64,000 nt of DNA, taken from contig CAYNHZ010000002.1 in NCBI GenBank assembly GCA_964397445.1, forward strand, positions 124,001 to 188,000, in the 5' to 3' direction. Shown here piece by piece: positions 44,679 to 53,776 of the stretch. The translations under genes were made by a program, and so were the position numbers. How positions within the stretch are numbered: the first letter of the stretch is position 1; each line of letters starts with the position of its first letter. Below the pieces are notes generated by a model. It was given only the letters and a program-made list of their open reading frames with translations, was not told the origin of the DNA and made no database searches. The DNA comes from CAYNHZ01 sp964397445 (GTDB lineage Bacteria; Bacteroidota; Bacteroidia; Bacteroidales; UBA932).

Positions 44679-47600
44679 TCCCGATTCGTTATTGAGTTTC
44701 AGAGGATCTTCTTTTGGTTTATTTACCTCCTCTTTTTTAATTTTCATCTTAGCAGCATCTTTTTCAAGTTCTTTCTCAAGTTCAAGCATTCGATTGACCT
44801 CATATTCCTCTTTCTTTTTTCTTGACCAAAATATACTTCTCCAGAAATCACCTCCGGTATTGAATTCGTCTTGGAAAGAGAAACCAAATCCGCTTCTTTG
44901 AGATTTATCTAAATAGTTGGAATAGTCGTCAGCTGCACGAGAGAAGAGGGTAACTCTCATTTTGCCCTTTTTATCAATCTTGACCTCAACCTCGACATTT
45001 CCCATCCAGTTAGAAGAGGTCTCCCTATTTCCAACATTGCCGTTTATCAATACCCTATTGTTAAATGCTTGATATGACACGCCGAAATCGTATTTATCTC
45101 TATTGTCTTGCCCTTTCTGGTAGTTTAGTGCCAAGTCCAAAGGGATATCCAACTGCCTGAATATATTGTTGAATTGGTTGGACAATATCTCGCTGGCATT
45201 GGAATAAAGGATTGTTGTGTTATTAACGATACTCGACTGCTCGTCCGGTACGAAACTGCCCGAAATAAGGAGTGCCATAAATTGGCGTTGGATCTTGTTC
45301 GGACTACTTAATGCCCCTTCAACTCTCCCCTTAGTGATAGGGTCTAAATCGGGAATATCTATTTCAAAAGAGATCTCAGGGTTTGTAAGGGCCCCTTTAA
45401 GATTTAGACCGCAGAAAACATTTCGCCTATTTTCCACAGCACTTATATCTGAAATGAGGGTTGAAACGGATGCTTTGGTTCGATAGGTGGCACCGATATT
45501 GATATTTGTGTTTTTAAAACTACCGTTAAATGCAATATTCCCCCCCTCTTTCAGGGTGAAGTCTTTGGCAGTCAATCCAAAGAGAACAAATCTATAACTC
45601 CCTTCCGAGATGGTGTAATCACCCCTTATGTCCATTATGTTTTTTGTCGGATTGATGGCCAAGTCCAATATCCCCGACCCTTTACATTTCATCACATCAC
45701 CTAAATCCTTATTGATCTCTAGAAACAATTCGGCATCATTGGTTATGCTCGCTTTTATCCTCATCTCAATTTTTGATTTTTCTTTTATCTTTTCATTATT
45801 GATCTGATCGGAAACAGGATCGTAGGGGTCGAGATTGCTATATGCAGGTTTTGAGAAAGTTAGCAGCTCTTTTGATGTTGCCGAGGAGGCAGATGACATA
45901 GGAATATGGATTGAGGTCTTCTCTTTTGTTGCATAGGTAGCTTCTATATATAGATCGTTAATTGGCCCGCTAACTGAGATAACCCCACTTCCAAAAGCCT
46001 CTCCGTAAAATGTATCATTGTCTTTCTGAGTAGTATGAAGGCAGTGCAAATTGTCCAAAATCAATTTTGTGTCCAAATACATATCTTTAAAAAACTTATG
46101 ATTGATATTTCCACTAATAGTCCCTTTATGGTTGTATTGGTCGGTAATTATCAGATCATTAAGCTCAATTCCAGATTCATTTAAACGGATGGGACCATTT
46201 AAAATATATGGAACTTTGGTGTAGTCAGGGCTAAAGGCAAAATTGTTCAATCTGCTATTGTCACTGATCATTTTCAGATTGTTTAGATTTCCAAGTACCA
46301 TAATATCTCCAGAAAATGACCCCCCGGAAATATTCATTACCCCTTTTAAGAATGGGTTGGCATAGATGGTTGGAAGCTCTTGGAATGATGCATTAACCTC
46401 TAAATAGTTTCTATCAGGCTTGTAGTAACCTATTATATTAATTGGATTTGTTTGCTCAAACTTATTGTTTATCAGTATATTGATCCGTTTGTTGACCTGA
46501 TCCCATTTACTCATAAGATCGAGTCGTCCGACCTTATTCCCCGATAAATAGAGATCCTCACCTGTGATATCCATAATTATACTCGGATTTCCAAAGATAT
46601 TTTCGGCATCAATTGTTCCTGTAAATAATCCTTTGATATTAAGGTTGTCACTTAGAAATGAGTTTAATAGAGAGATGTCGAAACTTTGCATATTGAGTTT
46701 CATCTTGTCTTGAGGATTGGTGGAGGCCTTTCCGTTAATCTCAATTTTTTGATATTTATTGTTAATGGAGAAATTCTCTACCGAGTAGTATTTATTACCT
46801 AAAGTGATAGTTGATGGGCTGAACTCCCAATTTTGATCTCTGAAGACTAATAGTGATTTATTTATGGAGATATTGGTCAGAAGTGTGTTTAAAGAGTCCC
46901 TATTAAATGATATGTTTGAAGAGAAATCGAGTTGACTTTTGTTCTCACCTAAGTTGTTAAACTTAAAACCCATTGAGATTTTTCCATTCGTTGATGATAT
47001 TCCGATCTTGTTATTTGTAAGATTCATCCCGAATAGCTTAATCAGATCACTATCAATATTGCACAAGAGTGTATTATTGGGGTTGGTGAGGGAGAGAGAG
47101 AGATTTTTCAGATTATTATTATTTAATCCTATCCTTTTAGAATTTAGTTGAAGGCTAAGTTTATTGTTTTGATCTAAATTTATCAAAACTGAAGAGCTGT
47201 CTGCAATGTACAATGAGGGGGAGAGAATTGCACATATCGGCTTCATATTGTATGTTTTGATGGTGATTGAGCCATACCCATTTTTATCACCATTCTCTTT
47301 TTTCACATCTTTTTCTTTTCCCCCTTTTTGAAATATTTCACTGAATTGATCGTAGATAAGGATACTCTTCATCCTCTCAATAAATACTGAGGGGAGGTCT
47401 GAGCTTACATATTTTGCAGTGATAAATGGGGAGGTAAGATCTATTCTGTGGAAGTTTTCTTGAAGTAAAGAGTGCAAAGTGATATTTTTAATATAGTTTT
47501 CTCCGTGGTCATTAGTGTATTGAATATTTCGAATATCAATATTACCAAGTAGGTTTTTATTTTTATCTATCGAGACATTTGCTATTGTTTTAAGACTTAG

Positions 47601-49253
47601 TTGTGATACTTTATTTTTCTTATCAAGATTTAATGCAGATAGATCTGAATAGGGCATCTCAAAATAAAAGTTAAATTTACTCTCTTTGTTCTTTCCAGGC
47701 ATCGATAGGAGTCCCTGAAAAATAAAATCGAGATTAGGATCGTGACAAATCAACCTTCCGTCAAATGTGTTGTCTCTCAGATTACCCACTGCATAGATAT
47801 TAGAGTAGTTGTATCCGTAAAAGCCTAATTTTTTAACCCTTAGGCTATCAATCTTTACTGAAGTTCCACCTTGTCCACTTTTATTAAAAGAGGACTTGAT
47901 TGAGGACTCTAATGTTGCTTGACCCAAAATATTATTTCCGAGGATAGCCCCAATATCCAATTTTGACGTATTAATGTTCCCGTTAATATTCAATACTTTT
48001 TTATTTTTCACATACACATTGTGTTGTAATATCCCATCGTTTGCTTTTAAAACCCCTTTGGCCAGAAAATCCGAAAGCTCTCCGAAGATAATTCCGCTGT
48101 AATGATATTTAACATTGTTTGAAAGGTTTGAGATAGAGGCTATTTTCTCCCCTCCGCTAAAAGATGCGATTAGGTGTGAGAGATCATTACTCTTTGTGTA
48201 TAGATTCTTTATGTTAAGGGTGAATTTAAATTTAGACATATCTGGGATTCCCCTTAAAATGGTTGAAACACTGATAGTTGTCTCTTTGTTAATCGACGAG
48301 AGGACGAGATTGTCGCTCCTCAAGTCAGAAACTGTCCCTTTTACAACGCCATTTATCACTATCTGTAATTTACTATTTTTTAGTGCAGGTGAGATTTTGC
48401 CAAGTGTTCTGAAATCTAAAAAAGCATCTGTAAAATCGGCACTCATTACCACTTTTCTTAGAAAATCACTAAAATCTTTTCCGGAATTGAATCCGAATGA
48501 GAGGTAGTTGGCTTTGATCGTGGAGTAGGTCTCATCTAAGTAGAGGTGATCAATACGAATTTCATTGTCTCCCATAGTAAAATCCCCTTTAAGAGATTTC
48601 ACTTCAAACCCGCTTTTGTCCTTACAAGCAAGGTTTTGGATTCTGCACGTAAGGGTATTGGATTTCATACTGATTTTATTGATTTTAGCATTTATTCCTG
48701 ATGCGGAAATATCTGAAAAATTGATGCAATAATCGTCAGTTATCGTTTTGTGTTTACCCCCTTTGTAGTCAAATCTAAAATTTTTCAACATCACCTCACC
48801 AACTTTAAAGTCAGGCATTCCCCCTTTCGAGGTGCTATCTTTTTTAGTGATTCTAAATATTCTCGATAGATTGCTCTCCCCTTTGCCCCCCTCTTCGATA
48901 TAATTGAAGCATCCGTTATCGAGTCTTATCCTATTTGCTGTTATTTTTTTCCTGATAAGGTCTCTTGAAGAGAGAGTTAAGGAGAGTTTTTTAAAACTTA
49001 TAAGGGTGTCGGATTTTTCTCCGATGATATAGGCATCTTTTATAATAACTCTGTTGAAGAAGACAATTGCGATTCTATCAATCGATATTTTTCCGTTTAT
49101 GTTCTCCTCTATCGAACTAGTTACCCTCTTTGCAATTGTAGTTTGAACAGTCGGAAACTGTAATGCTACATACCCTGCAAACGGAAACAGACCAATGATG
49201 ATCAGTAACCCTATTAATATTTTTCTTAACGCTCTGATAAAGGTGCTTTTTAA
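44658..49253 (-). CDS. tamB: TamB-like translocation/assembly module protein, start codon unclear
   Basis: This giant protein (up to 1531 residues) has an N-terminal membrane helix (KILIGLLIIIGLFPFAGYVAL) followed by an AsmA-like start. Long beta-helical repeats come next, then the conserved TamB C-terminal domain (GSYRFVLFGLTAKDFTLKEGGNI...), and a charged tail. TamB spans the periplasm and moves lipids or outer-membrane proteins. The first ATG in the open frame is at 48818, which would remove the membrane helix and 145 codons of family-like sequence. The frame is open to 49253 but contains no ATG, GTG or TTG there. An in-frame ATG at 49271 is cut off by TAG at 49256-49254. I give the full coding extent. 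The stop region overlaps mtaB by 21 bases. Confidence 0.85.
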   Translation of the reverse strand, partial: LKSTFIRALRKILIGLLIIIGLFPFAGYVALQFPTVQTTIAKRVTSSIEENINGKISIDRIAIVFFNRVIIKDAYIIGEKSDTLISFKKLSLTLSSRDLIRKKITANRIRLDNGCFNYIEEGGKGESNLSRIFRITKKDSTSKGGMPDFKVGEVMLKNFRFDYKGGKHKTITDDYCINFSDISASGINAKINKISMKSNTLTCRIQNLACKDKSGFEVKSLKGDFTMGDNEIRIDHLYLDETYSTIKANYLSFGFNSGKDFSDFLRKVVMSADFTDAFLDFRTLGKISPALKNSKLQIVINGVVKGTVSDLRSDNLVLSSINKETTISVSTILRGIPDMSKFKFTLNIKNLYTKSNDLSHLIASFSGGEKIASISNLSNNVKYHYSGIIFGELSDFLAKGVLKANDGILQHNVYVKNKKVLNINGNINTSKLDIGAILGNNILGQATLESSIKSSFNKSGQGGTSVKIDSLRVKKLGFYGYNYSNIYAVGNLRDNTFDGRLICHDPNLDFIFQGLLSMPGKNKESKFNFYFEMPYSDLSALNLDKKNKVSQLSLKTIANVSIDKNKNLLGNIDIRNIQYTNDHGENYIKNITLHSLLQENFHRIDLTSPFITAKYVSSDLPSVFIERMKSILIYDQFSEIFQKGGKEKDVKKENGDKNGYGSITIKTYNMKPICAILSPSLYIADSSSVLINLDQNNKLSLQLNSKRIGLNNNNLKNLSLSLTNPNNTLLCNIDSDLIKLFGMNLTNNKIGISSTNGKISMGFKFNNLGENKSQLDFSSNISFNRDSLNTLLTNISINKSLLVFRDQNWEFSPSTITLGNKYYSVENFSINNKYQKIEINGKASTNPQDKMKLNMQSFDISLLNSFLSDNLNIKGLFTGTIDAENIFGNPSIIMDITGEDLYLSGNKVGRLDLMSKWDQVNKRINILINNKFEQTNPINIIGYYKPDRNYLEVNASFQELPTIYANPFLKGVMNISGGSFSGDIMVLGNLNNLKMISDNSRLNNFAFSPDYTKVPYILNGPIRLNESGIELNDLIITDQYNHKGTISGNINHKFFKDMYLDTKLILDNLHCLHTTQKDNDTFYGEAFGSGVISVSGPINDLYIEATYATKEKTSIHIPMSSASSATSKELLTFSKPAYSNLDPYDPVSDQINNEKIKEKSKIEMRIKASITNDAELFLEINKDLGDVMKCKGSGILDLAINPTKNIMDIRGDYTISEGSYRFVLFGLTAKDFTLKEGGNIAFNGSFKNTNINIGATYRTKASVSTLISDISAVENRRNVFCGLNLKGALTNPEISFEIDIPDLDPITKGRVEGALSSPNKIQRQFMALLISGSFVPDEQSSIVNNTTILYSNASEILSNQFNNIFRQLDIPLDLALNYQKGQDNRDKYDFGVSYQAFNNRVLINGNVGNRETSSNWMGNVEVEVKIDKKGKMRVTLFSRAADDYSNYLDKSQRSGFGFSFQDEFNTGGDFWRSIFWSRKKKEEYEVNRMLELEKELEKDAAKMKIKKEEVNKPKEDPLKLNNESGLGQYYR

Positions 49254-49257
49254 CTAA

Positions 49258-49265
49258 CAAATATA
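49258..49265 (-). promoter_or_regulatory. -7 element before the tamB-like gene
   Basis: TATATTTG on the minus strand. The open TamB frame begins (codon TTA at 49253) 4 bases after it, the same spacing as between box and ATG in the mirrored promoter at 42301-42337. A second near-match, TATCTTTA, lies 4 bases before the upstream ATG at 49271. Confidence 0.45.
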
Positions 49266-49288
49266 GGTCATTTTGTAAAGATAATATA

Positions 49289-49296
49289 TATCTTCG
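49289..49296 (+). promoter_or_regulatory. Degenerate -7 element of tsaD
   Basis: TATCTTCG differs from TAnnTTTG at one position and ends 16 bases before the tsaD ATG. Confidence 0.35.
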
Positions 49297-49312
49297 CATA
49301 AATTTTATGTAA

Positions 49313-50338
49313 ATGTCATTATTAATATTGGGGATAGAATCATCTTGTGACGACACCTCTGCCGCAATTCTGAGAGATGATTATCTCCTATCAAATGTTA
49401 TGGCCTCTCAAGAGGTGCATAGTAAGTATGGTGGTGTCATTCCGGAGTTAGCATCCAGAGCACATCAGCAGAATATATTACCTGTTGTTAATCAGGCTAT
49501 TATTGATGCGAAAATAGATAAGAAAGATATTGATGCAATAGCCTTTACAAGGGGGCCGGGACTTCTCGGATCTCTTCTTGTCGGGACATCTTTTGCAAAA
49601 GGCCTATCTATTTCTTTAAATAGACCCCTTATCGAAGTAAATCATTTACAGGGACATATCCTTTCACATTTCATAAAGGAGGCTGGCAAAGAGAAAGAGG
49701 TGCCAAAATTCCCATTTTTAGCATTGCTTGTTTCCGGGGGGCATTCTCAGATAGTCAAGGTTGATGATTATTTAAAATTTGAGGTTATCGGCTACACAAT
49801 AGATGATGCTGTCGGTGAGGCGTTTGATAAGTGTGCAAAGGTGTTAGGGCTCGGTTATCCGGGTGGGCCTATAGTAGATAAGTTGGCTAAAATGGGGGAT
49901 AAGGGGAGGTTTAAATTTTCTAAACCTATTATACCTGATCTTAATTATAGTTTTAGCGGTATAAAAACCTCGTTGTTGTATTTTTTACGGGATAGTATGA
50001 AAGATAATCCCGATTTCATAAAGGAAAATATGAATGATATTTGTGCATCTTTCCAGAATGCATTGATAGAGATATTGTTCGATAAATTGTTGAAAGCTGT
50101 AAAAATGACAGGTATTACTCAAATAGCTATTGCTGGTGGAGTCTCGGCCAATTCCTGTTTGAGGGAAAAGATAGCATTTGAGGGGATAAAACGGGGTTGG
50201 ACAACCTTTATCCCGGAATTTAAATTTACAACAGATAATGCCGCAATGATAGCAATAACAGCGCTTTATAGATATAAATCTTCAATTTTCTGTCCACTTG
50301 ATGTTGCCCCCATTTCTCGGGCACTGGATTACAAATAG
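49313..50338 (+). CDS. tsaD: tRNA N6-threonylcarbamoyladenosine transferase TsaD
   Basis: The 341-residue ASKHA-fold protein has LGIESSCDDTSAAI at the start. SKYGGVIPELASRAHQ and the metal motif NHLQGHILSH come next, then LALLVSGGHSQIV, GYTIDDAVGEAFDKCAKVLGLGYPGGP and IAIAGGVSANSCLR. TsaD transfers the threonylcarbamoyl group to A37 of ANN-decoding tRNAs, giving the t6A that MtaB (5 kb away) then thiomethylates. It starts divergently from the tamB-like gene and is followed 2 bases later by the flavoprotein gene. Confidence 0.96.
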   Translation: MSLLILGIESSCDDTSAAILRDDYLLSNVMASQEVHSKYGGVIPELASRAHQQNILPVVNQAIIDAKIDKKDIDAIAFTRGPGLLGSLLVGTSFAKGLSISLNRPLIEVNHLQGHILSHFIKEAGKEKEVPKFPFLALLVSGGHSQIVKVDDYLKFEVIGYTIDDAVGEAFDKCAKVLGLGYPGGPIVDKLAKMGDKGRFKFSKPIIPDLNYSFSGIKTSLLYFLRDSMKDNPDFIKENMNDICASFQNALIEILFDKLLKAVKMTGITQIAIAGGVSANSCLREKIAFEGIKRGWTTFIPEFKFTTDNAAMIAITALYRYKSSIFCPLDVAPISRALDYK

Positions 50339-50340
50339 AT

Positions 50341-51900
50341 ATGAGAGAGATAGAGATTCCCTATTCGATAAATGGCACTCCGACTACTGCTGAACTATTC
50401 AATTTGTCAGCGAGGTGTTTGGGTGTTGGGATAAAAACAATAAAAAATGTTCGAATTTTGAGACGCTCTTTGGACGCCCGTTCAAAGGATATTATCTATC
50501 GCTATCGTCTTCAGGTGGTTCTCGATACAGACAACGATGAGGCCCCTTTTTCCCTGTCGGAATACAAAAATGTAAAGAATAGTGAGGGTGTTTTGATTAT
50601 TGGGGCGGGTCCGGCAGGCCTTTTTGCGGCTCTGAAATTACTAATGCTTGGTTATAAACCTATTATCATTGAGCGTGGTAAAGATATTCACAAAAGAAAA
50701 TACGACATAGCTTCGATATCGAGGCTTGGATCAGTAAATCAAGATTCTAACTACTGCTTTGGGGAGGGTGGCGCAGGTACTTTCTCAGATGGTAAATTAT
50801 ATACTCGTTCTAATAAAAGGGGAGATATTCGTGAGGTATTGTACCAATTAGTTAAGTTTGGTGCAGATCCCTCGATTTTAATCGATTCTCATCCCCATAT
50901 CGGGAGTGATAATCTCCCAAGGATAATTGAAAATATCCGTCTTTGTATCGAGGATTGTGGAGGCGAGTACCATTTTGAGAGGAGAGTTATGGACATTGTC
51001 CCTAAAAACGGAGGATGGGAGGTGAAATGTTCTCAAAATGGGGATGACGGTTTTATAGAGAGTTTTAATGCTAAGAACTTAATCCTTGCTACTGGCCATT
51101 CAGCAGCTGATATTTATGAAATTTTTGATAAAAATGGATGGCAGATCCAATCAAAAGGATTTGCACTCGGAGTAAGGGTGGAACACCCCCAAAGACTTAT
51201 CAATTCAATTCAATATCACAATAGCTCTCAACAATCTCTTCCACCTGCGGAGTATTCACTTGTCGAGCAGGTGGATGGACGGGGTGTCTTCTCTTTTTGT
51301 ATGTGTCCCGGAGGTGTCCTTGTGCCCTCTACAACTGACTGTGAATCTGTTGTTTTAAATGGAATGTCTAATTCATTACGTAATTCTAAATGGGCTAATT
51401 CTGGGATTGTGGTTTCGGTAGAGCCATCTGATATAGGGAGTCAGGATGATGCTATGAAAATGTTTCGTTTCCAGAGAGATGTGGAGAGATGTGCTTACAA
51501 TAAAACTCGCTCTATCAAGGCTCCTGCACAACGAATGACCGACTTTGTCAAATCGGATATTCACAAGGGTGTTTTATCCCAATTACAACCATCATCTTAT
51601 CCTCCTGGTGTGGTTCCTGTTTCGTTATTTGAAGTTTTACCCCAATTTGTGGCTGATAGATTGAAAAAAGCCTTCCCTCTATTTGATAAAAAGATGAAAG
51701 GCTTTTATACGTCTGAAGCACTGTTACTTGGCGTGGAGTCGAGAACATCTTCTCCGATTAGAATCCCCAGAGATCCTGTCACCTTGCAACATATTTCATT
51801 AAAAAATTTATACCCTTGTGGTGAGGGTTCCGGATATGCAGGTGGAATCGTATCGTCCGCTTTAGATGGGATCAATTGCGCATCTGCAATTGTCCGTTAG
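50341..51900 (+). CDS. COG2509-type FAD-dependent oxidoreductase
   Basis: The 519-residue protein has an N-terminal domain of about 80 residues (with RRSLDARSKDIIYRYRL). A dinucleotide-binding site VLIIGAGPAGLFAA follows at residues 84-97, then FGEGGAGTFSDGKLYTR, LILATGHSAADIYE and a C-terminal FAD-contact block YPCGEGSGYAGGIVSSALDG. These match the widespread uncharacterised flavoprotein family COG2509. Its substrate is unknown. It begins 2 bases after tsaD, an order that suggests one transcript, and its stop overlaps the slyD stop on the other strand by 4 bases. Confidence 0.88.
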   Translation: MREIEIPYSINGTPTTAELFNLSARCLGVGIKTIKNVRILRRSLDARSKDIIYRYRLQVVLDTDNDEAPFSLSEYKNVKNSEGVLIIGAGPAGLFAALKLLMLGYKPIIIERGKDIHKRKYDIASISRLGSVNQDSNYCFGEGGAGTFSDGKLYTRSNKRGDIREVLYQLVKFGADPSILIDSHPHIGSDNLPRIIENIRLCIEDCGGEYHFERRVMDIVPKNGGWEVKCSQNGDDGFIESFNAKNLILATGHSAADIYEIFDKNGWQIQSKGFALGVRVEHPQRLINSIQYHNSSQQSLPPAEYSLVEQVDGRGVFSFCMCPGGVLVPSTTDCESVVLNGMSNSLRNSKWANSGIVVSVEPSDIGSQDDAMKMFRFQRDVERCAYNKTRSIKAPAQRMTDFVKSDIHKGVLSQLQPSSYPPGVVPVSLFEVLPQFVADRLKKAFPLFDKKMKGFYTSEALLLGVESRTSSPIRIPRDPVTLQHISLKNLYPCGEGSGYAGGIVSSALDGINCASAIVR

Positions 51901-52430
51901 TGACATCCGCCGCAAGAAGAACAACCACCTTCTGAACAGCTGCTTGCCTTCTTTTCTCCGTGAAGACCCATAGCTATCTCCTCATCAGATGCCTCTCTTA
52001 CAGTGATGATCTTACCTGTGAAATGCAACTCTTTGCCTGCCATTGTGTGGTTGAAGTCCATAAGCACTGTATCTTTCTTAACTTCAGTTACTTTTCCAGG
52101 AATAACACCACCCATTGAGTTCATCATTGGAATTGTATTTCCAACAACAAGAAGGTCTTCTCTTATTGTTCCCTCTATCTCAAAAATGTTTTTAGGCAGC
52201 TCAACTATGGATTGAGGATCATATTCACCATAACCATCAGCAGGTGAAAGGATAAATTCAAATGAATCACCAACTTTTTTTCCAAGAATATTCTCTTCAA
52301 ACTTAGGAAGGAGTGAACCTGTTCCGAAAATAAAATCTAAAGGTCTCTCTTCAGTTGTCATATCTGCAACAGTTCCATCCACTGTCAGTGTGTAGGTCAA
52401 TTCTACTACTTTATTGTTCTTAATTTCCAT
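51897..52430 (-). CDS. slyD: FKBP-type peptidyl-prolyl isomerase SlyD
   Basis: The 177-residue protein has the SlyD FKBP domain with an insert-in-flap: VVELTYTLTVDGTVADMT, PLDFIFGTGSLLPKFEENILGKKVGDSFEF and, later, GKELHFTGKIITVREAS. It ends in the metal-binding tail SSCSEGGCSSCGGCH, with four cysteines and a terminal His. SlyD is a cytoplasmic prolyl isomerase and chaperone; in E. coli it supplies nickel to hydrogenase. The tail here suggests metal binding too. It stands alone, convergent with the COG2509 gene. Confidence 0.93.
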   Translation of the reverse strand: MEIKNNKVVELTYTLTVDGTVADMTTEERPLDFIFGTGSLLPKFEENILGKKVGDSFEFILSPADGYGEYDPQSIVELPKNIFEIEGTIREDLLVVGNTIPMMNSMGGVIPGKVTEVKKDTVLMDFNHTMAGKELHFTGKIITVREASDEEIAMGLHGEKKASSCSEGGCSSCGGCH

Positions 52431-52468
52431 TAAAATAATTATTATTTGTTTTGTTGTTAAAATCTTTA

Positions 52469-53776
52469 TTATAATCCGCTAATATCTATATCGTTAAATG
52501 ATAATGTGGGTATTTTCCACCTTGCACATCCTCTTGGATCGTTTCCTATGTAAAGAGAATTTCTCCACAAAGATATTATATTACCTGTCATATTCATCTC
52601 TTTTATTGGATGAACTATCTCTCCGTTCTCAAATAAATACCCCTCTATACCGAATGAGAAATCTCCTGTTGCTCCGTTGCAATTTCCCCCATTGAACCCT
52701 GTGATTAAAATACCTCTACCTATCTTCTTGATCATCTCTGATTGTCCAAATGGGCTTACATTTTCAAAAATAAGGGATGAGGGGGAGTCGACAGTAGGGG
52801 GAAGGTTCATCTTATTAGCGTAGTAAGTATTTAGATAATAGGTACATATCATACCATCACGAATAATATCCATAGATTTTGTGCAAATCCCCTCACTGTC
52901 ATAATATCGTGATCCCATCTCACCTATCAAATGGGGATGGTCTGTGATAGTCAGTGATCTATTAAATGGAGATTTTCCTATAGAGTCTAATAGAAATGAA
53001 TTTTTTTGTTGAAGTGAGGAACCATTCAATGCACCGATAATGGGGGAGACCACTCTACTTGCAACTGTGTTCTCCAAGACTATGGCATATCTCCCCGATT
53101 TAATTTTTTTCGGGTTATTCATCATTATAGCCCTCTCAAATGCCATTTTACAACACCCCTTCGGTAGGGTATCAAAAAACATAGAACTGTCGTACCACCA
53201 ATTTTGAAGTTTATCGTCCCCTTTCCCTTTAATAGTACATTCACAACTAACTGTGAAATTTGTGTATGTATCCCATACTTCAAGTCCCTGGGAGTCAATC
53301 ATATATTCTGAATCTATCGAGTCGGAATATTCATTTGATAGAGAAATAATTGTTGCATCATCTCTATCTACCTCATTTGCAATGTTATATAGTAACTCCT
53401 TCTTCTTTTGAGGCTCTATTTCGTGAAATGTTTTGTCGCACTGATTAAGATCTTTACCTCTATTATTATAATATCTTTTGGGGTCTGGAAGACTCCTGTG
53501 TGGGTCGATTGATAATAACCTCGATGAGGCAATACCATTTTTGATAAACTCATCTAAATTACTGTTTTCCATCCTATTAGTAGAAAATATTCCATATTTT
53601 CCATCGACAAACATCTGGATTATCAAGACAGCTGATGCAGAAGACTCCAATTTATCTATCTCTCCACTCAATAGTGAGATAGATGATTGGACACCTTCAC
53701 TAATGGTTATCCTCGCCCCTTGAGCACCATATTTGAGGACCTTTTCAAGTGTTTGCGAAGCAATTGATTTATTCAT
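52469..53776 (-). CDS. pmbA: TldE/PmbA family protein (metalloprotease partner subunit)
   Basis: The 435-residue protein is a TldD/PmbA homologue without the HExxxH motif, so it is the TldE/PmbA subunit. It has DSQGLEVWDTYTNFTVSCE, VLENTVASRVVSPIIGALNG and GATGDFSFGIEGYLFENGEI, the conserved C-terminal block. With TldD it forms a heterodimeric zinc protease that trims peptides such as microcin and CcdA. Start: ATG 53776 has GGAGGT 4 bases upstream, so it is chosen over the ATG at 53791. It overlaps tldD by 8 bases, and the SD lies in the tldD C-terminal codons, so the two are translationally coupled. Confidence 0.92.
   Translation of the reverse strand: MNKSIASQTLEKVLKYGAQGARITISEGVQSSISLLSGEIDKLESSASAVLIIQMFVDGKYGIFSTNRMENSNLDEFIKNGIASSRLLSIDPHRSLPDPKRYYNNRGKDLNQCDKTFHEIEPQKKKELLYNIANEVDRDDATIISLSNEYSDSIDSEYMIDSQGLEVWDTYTNFTVSCECTIKGKGDDKLQNWWYDSSMFFDTLPKGCCKMAFERAIMMNNPKKIKSGRYAIVLENTVASRVVSPIIGALNGSSLQQKNSFLLDSIGKSPFNRSLTITDHPHLIGEMGSRYYDSEGICTKSMDIIRDGMICTYYLNTYYANKMNLPPTVDSPSSLIFENVSPFGQSEMIKKIGRGILITGFNGGNCNGATGDFSFGIEGYLFENGEIVHPIKEMNMTGNIISLWRNSLYIGNDPRGCARWKIPTLSFNDIDISGL

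Noticed and set aside
48115..48507. 130-residue plus-strand open frame inside tamB
   Set aside because: Antisense to the TamB repeat region; low-complexity translation typical of shadows.
49117..49356. 79-residue minus-strand frame spanning the tamB/tsaD gap
   Set aside because: Considered as an alternative TamB start, but it is in another frame, runs antisense into tsaD, and does not encode the membrane helix seen in the TamB frame.
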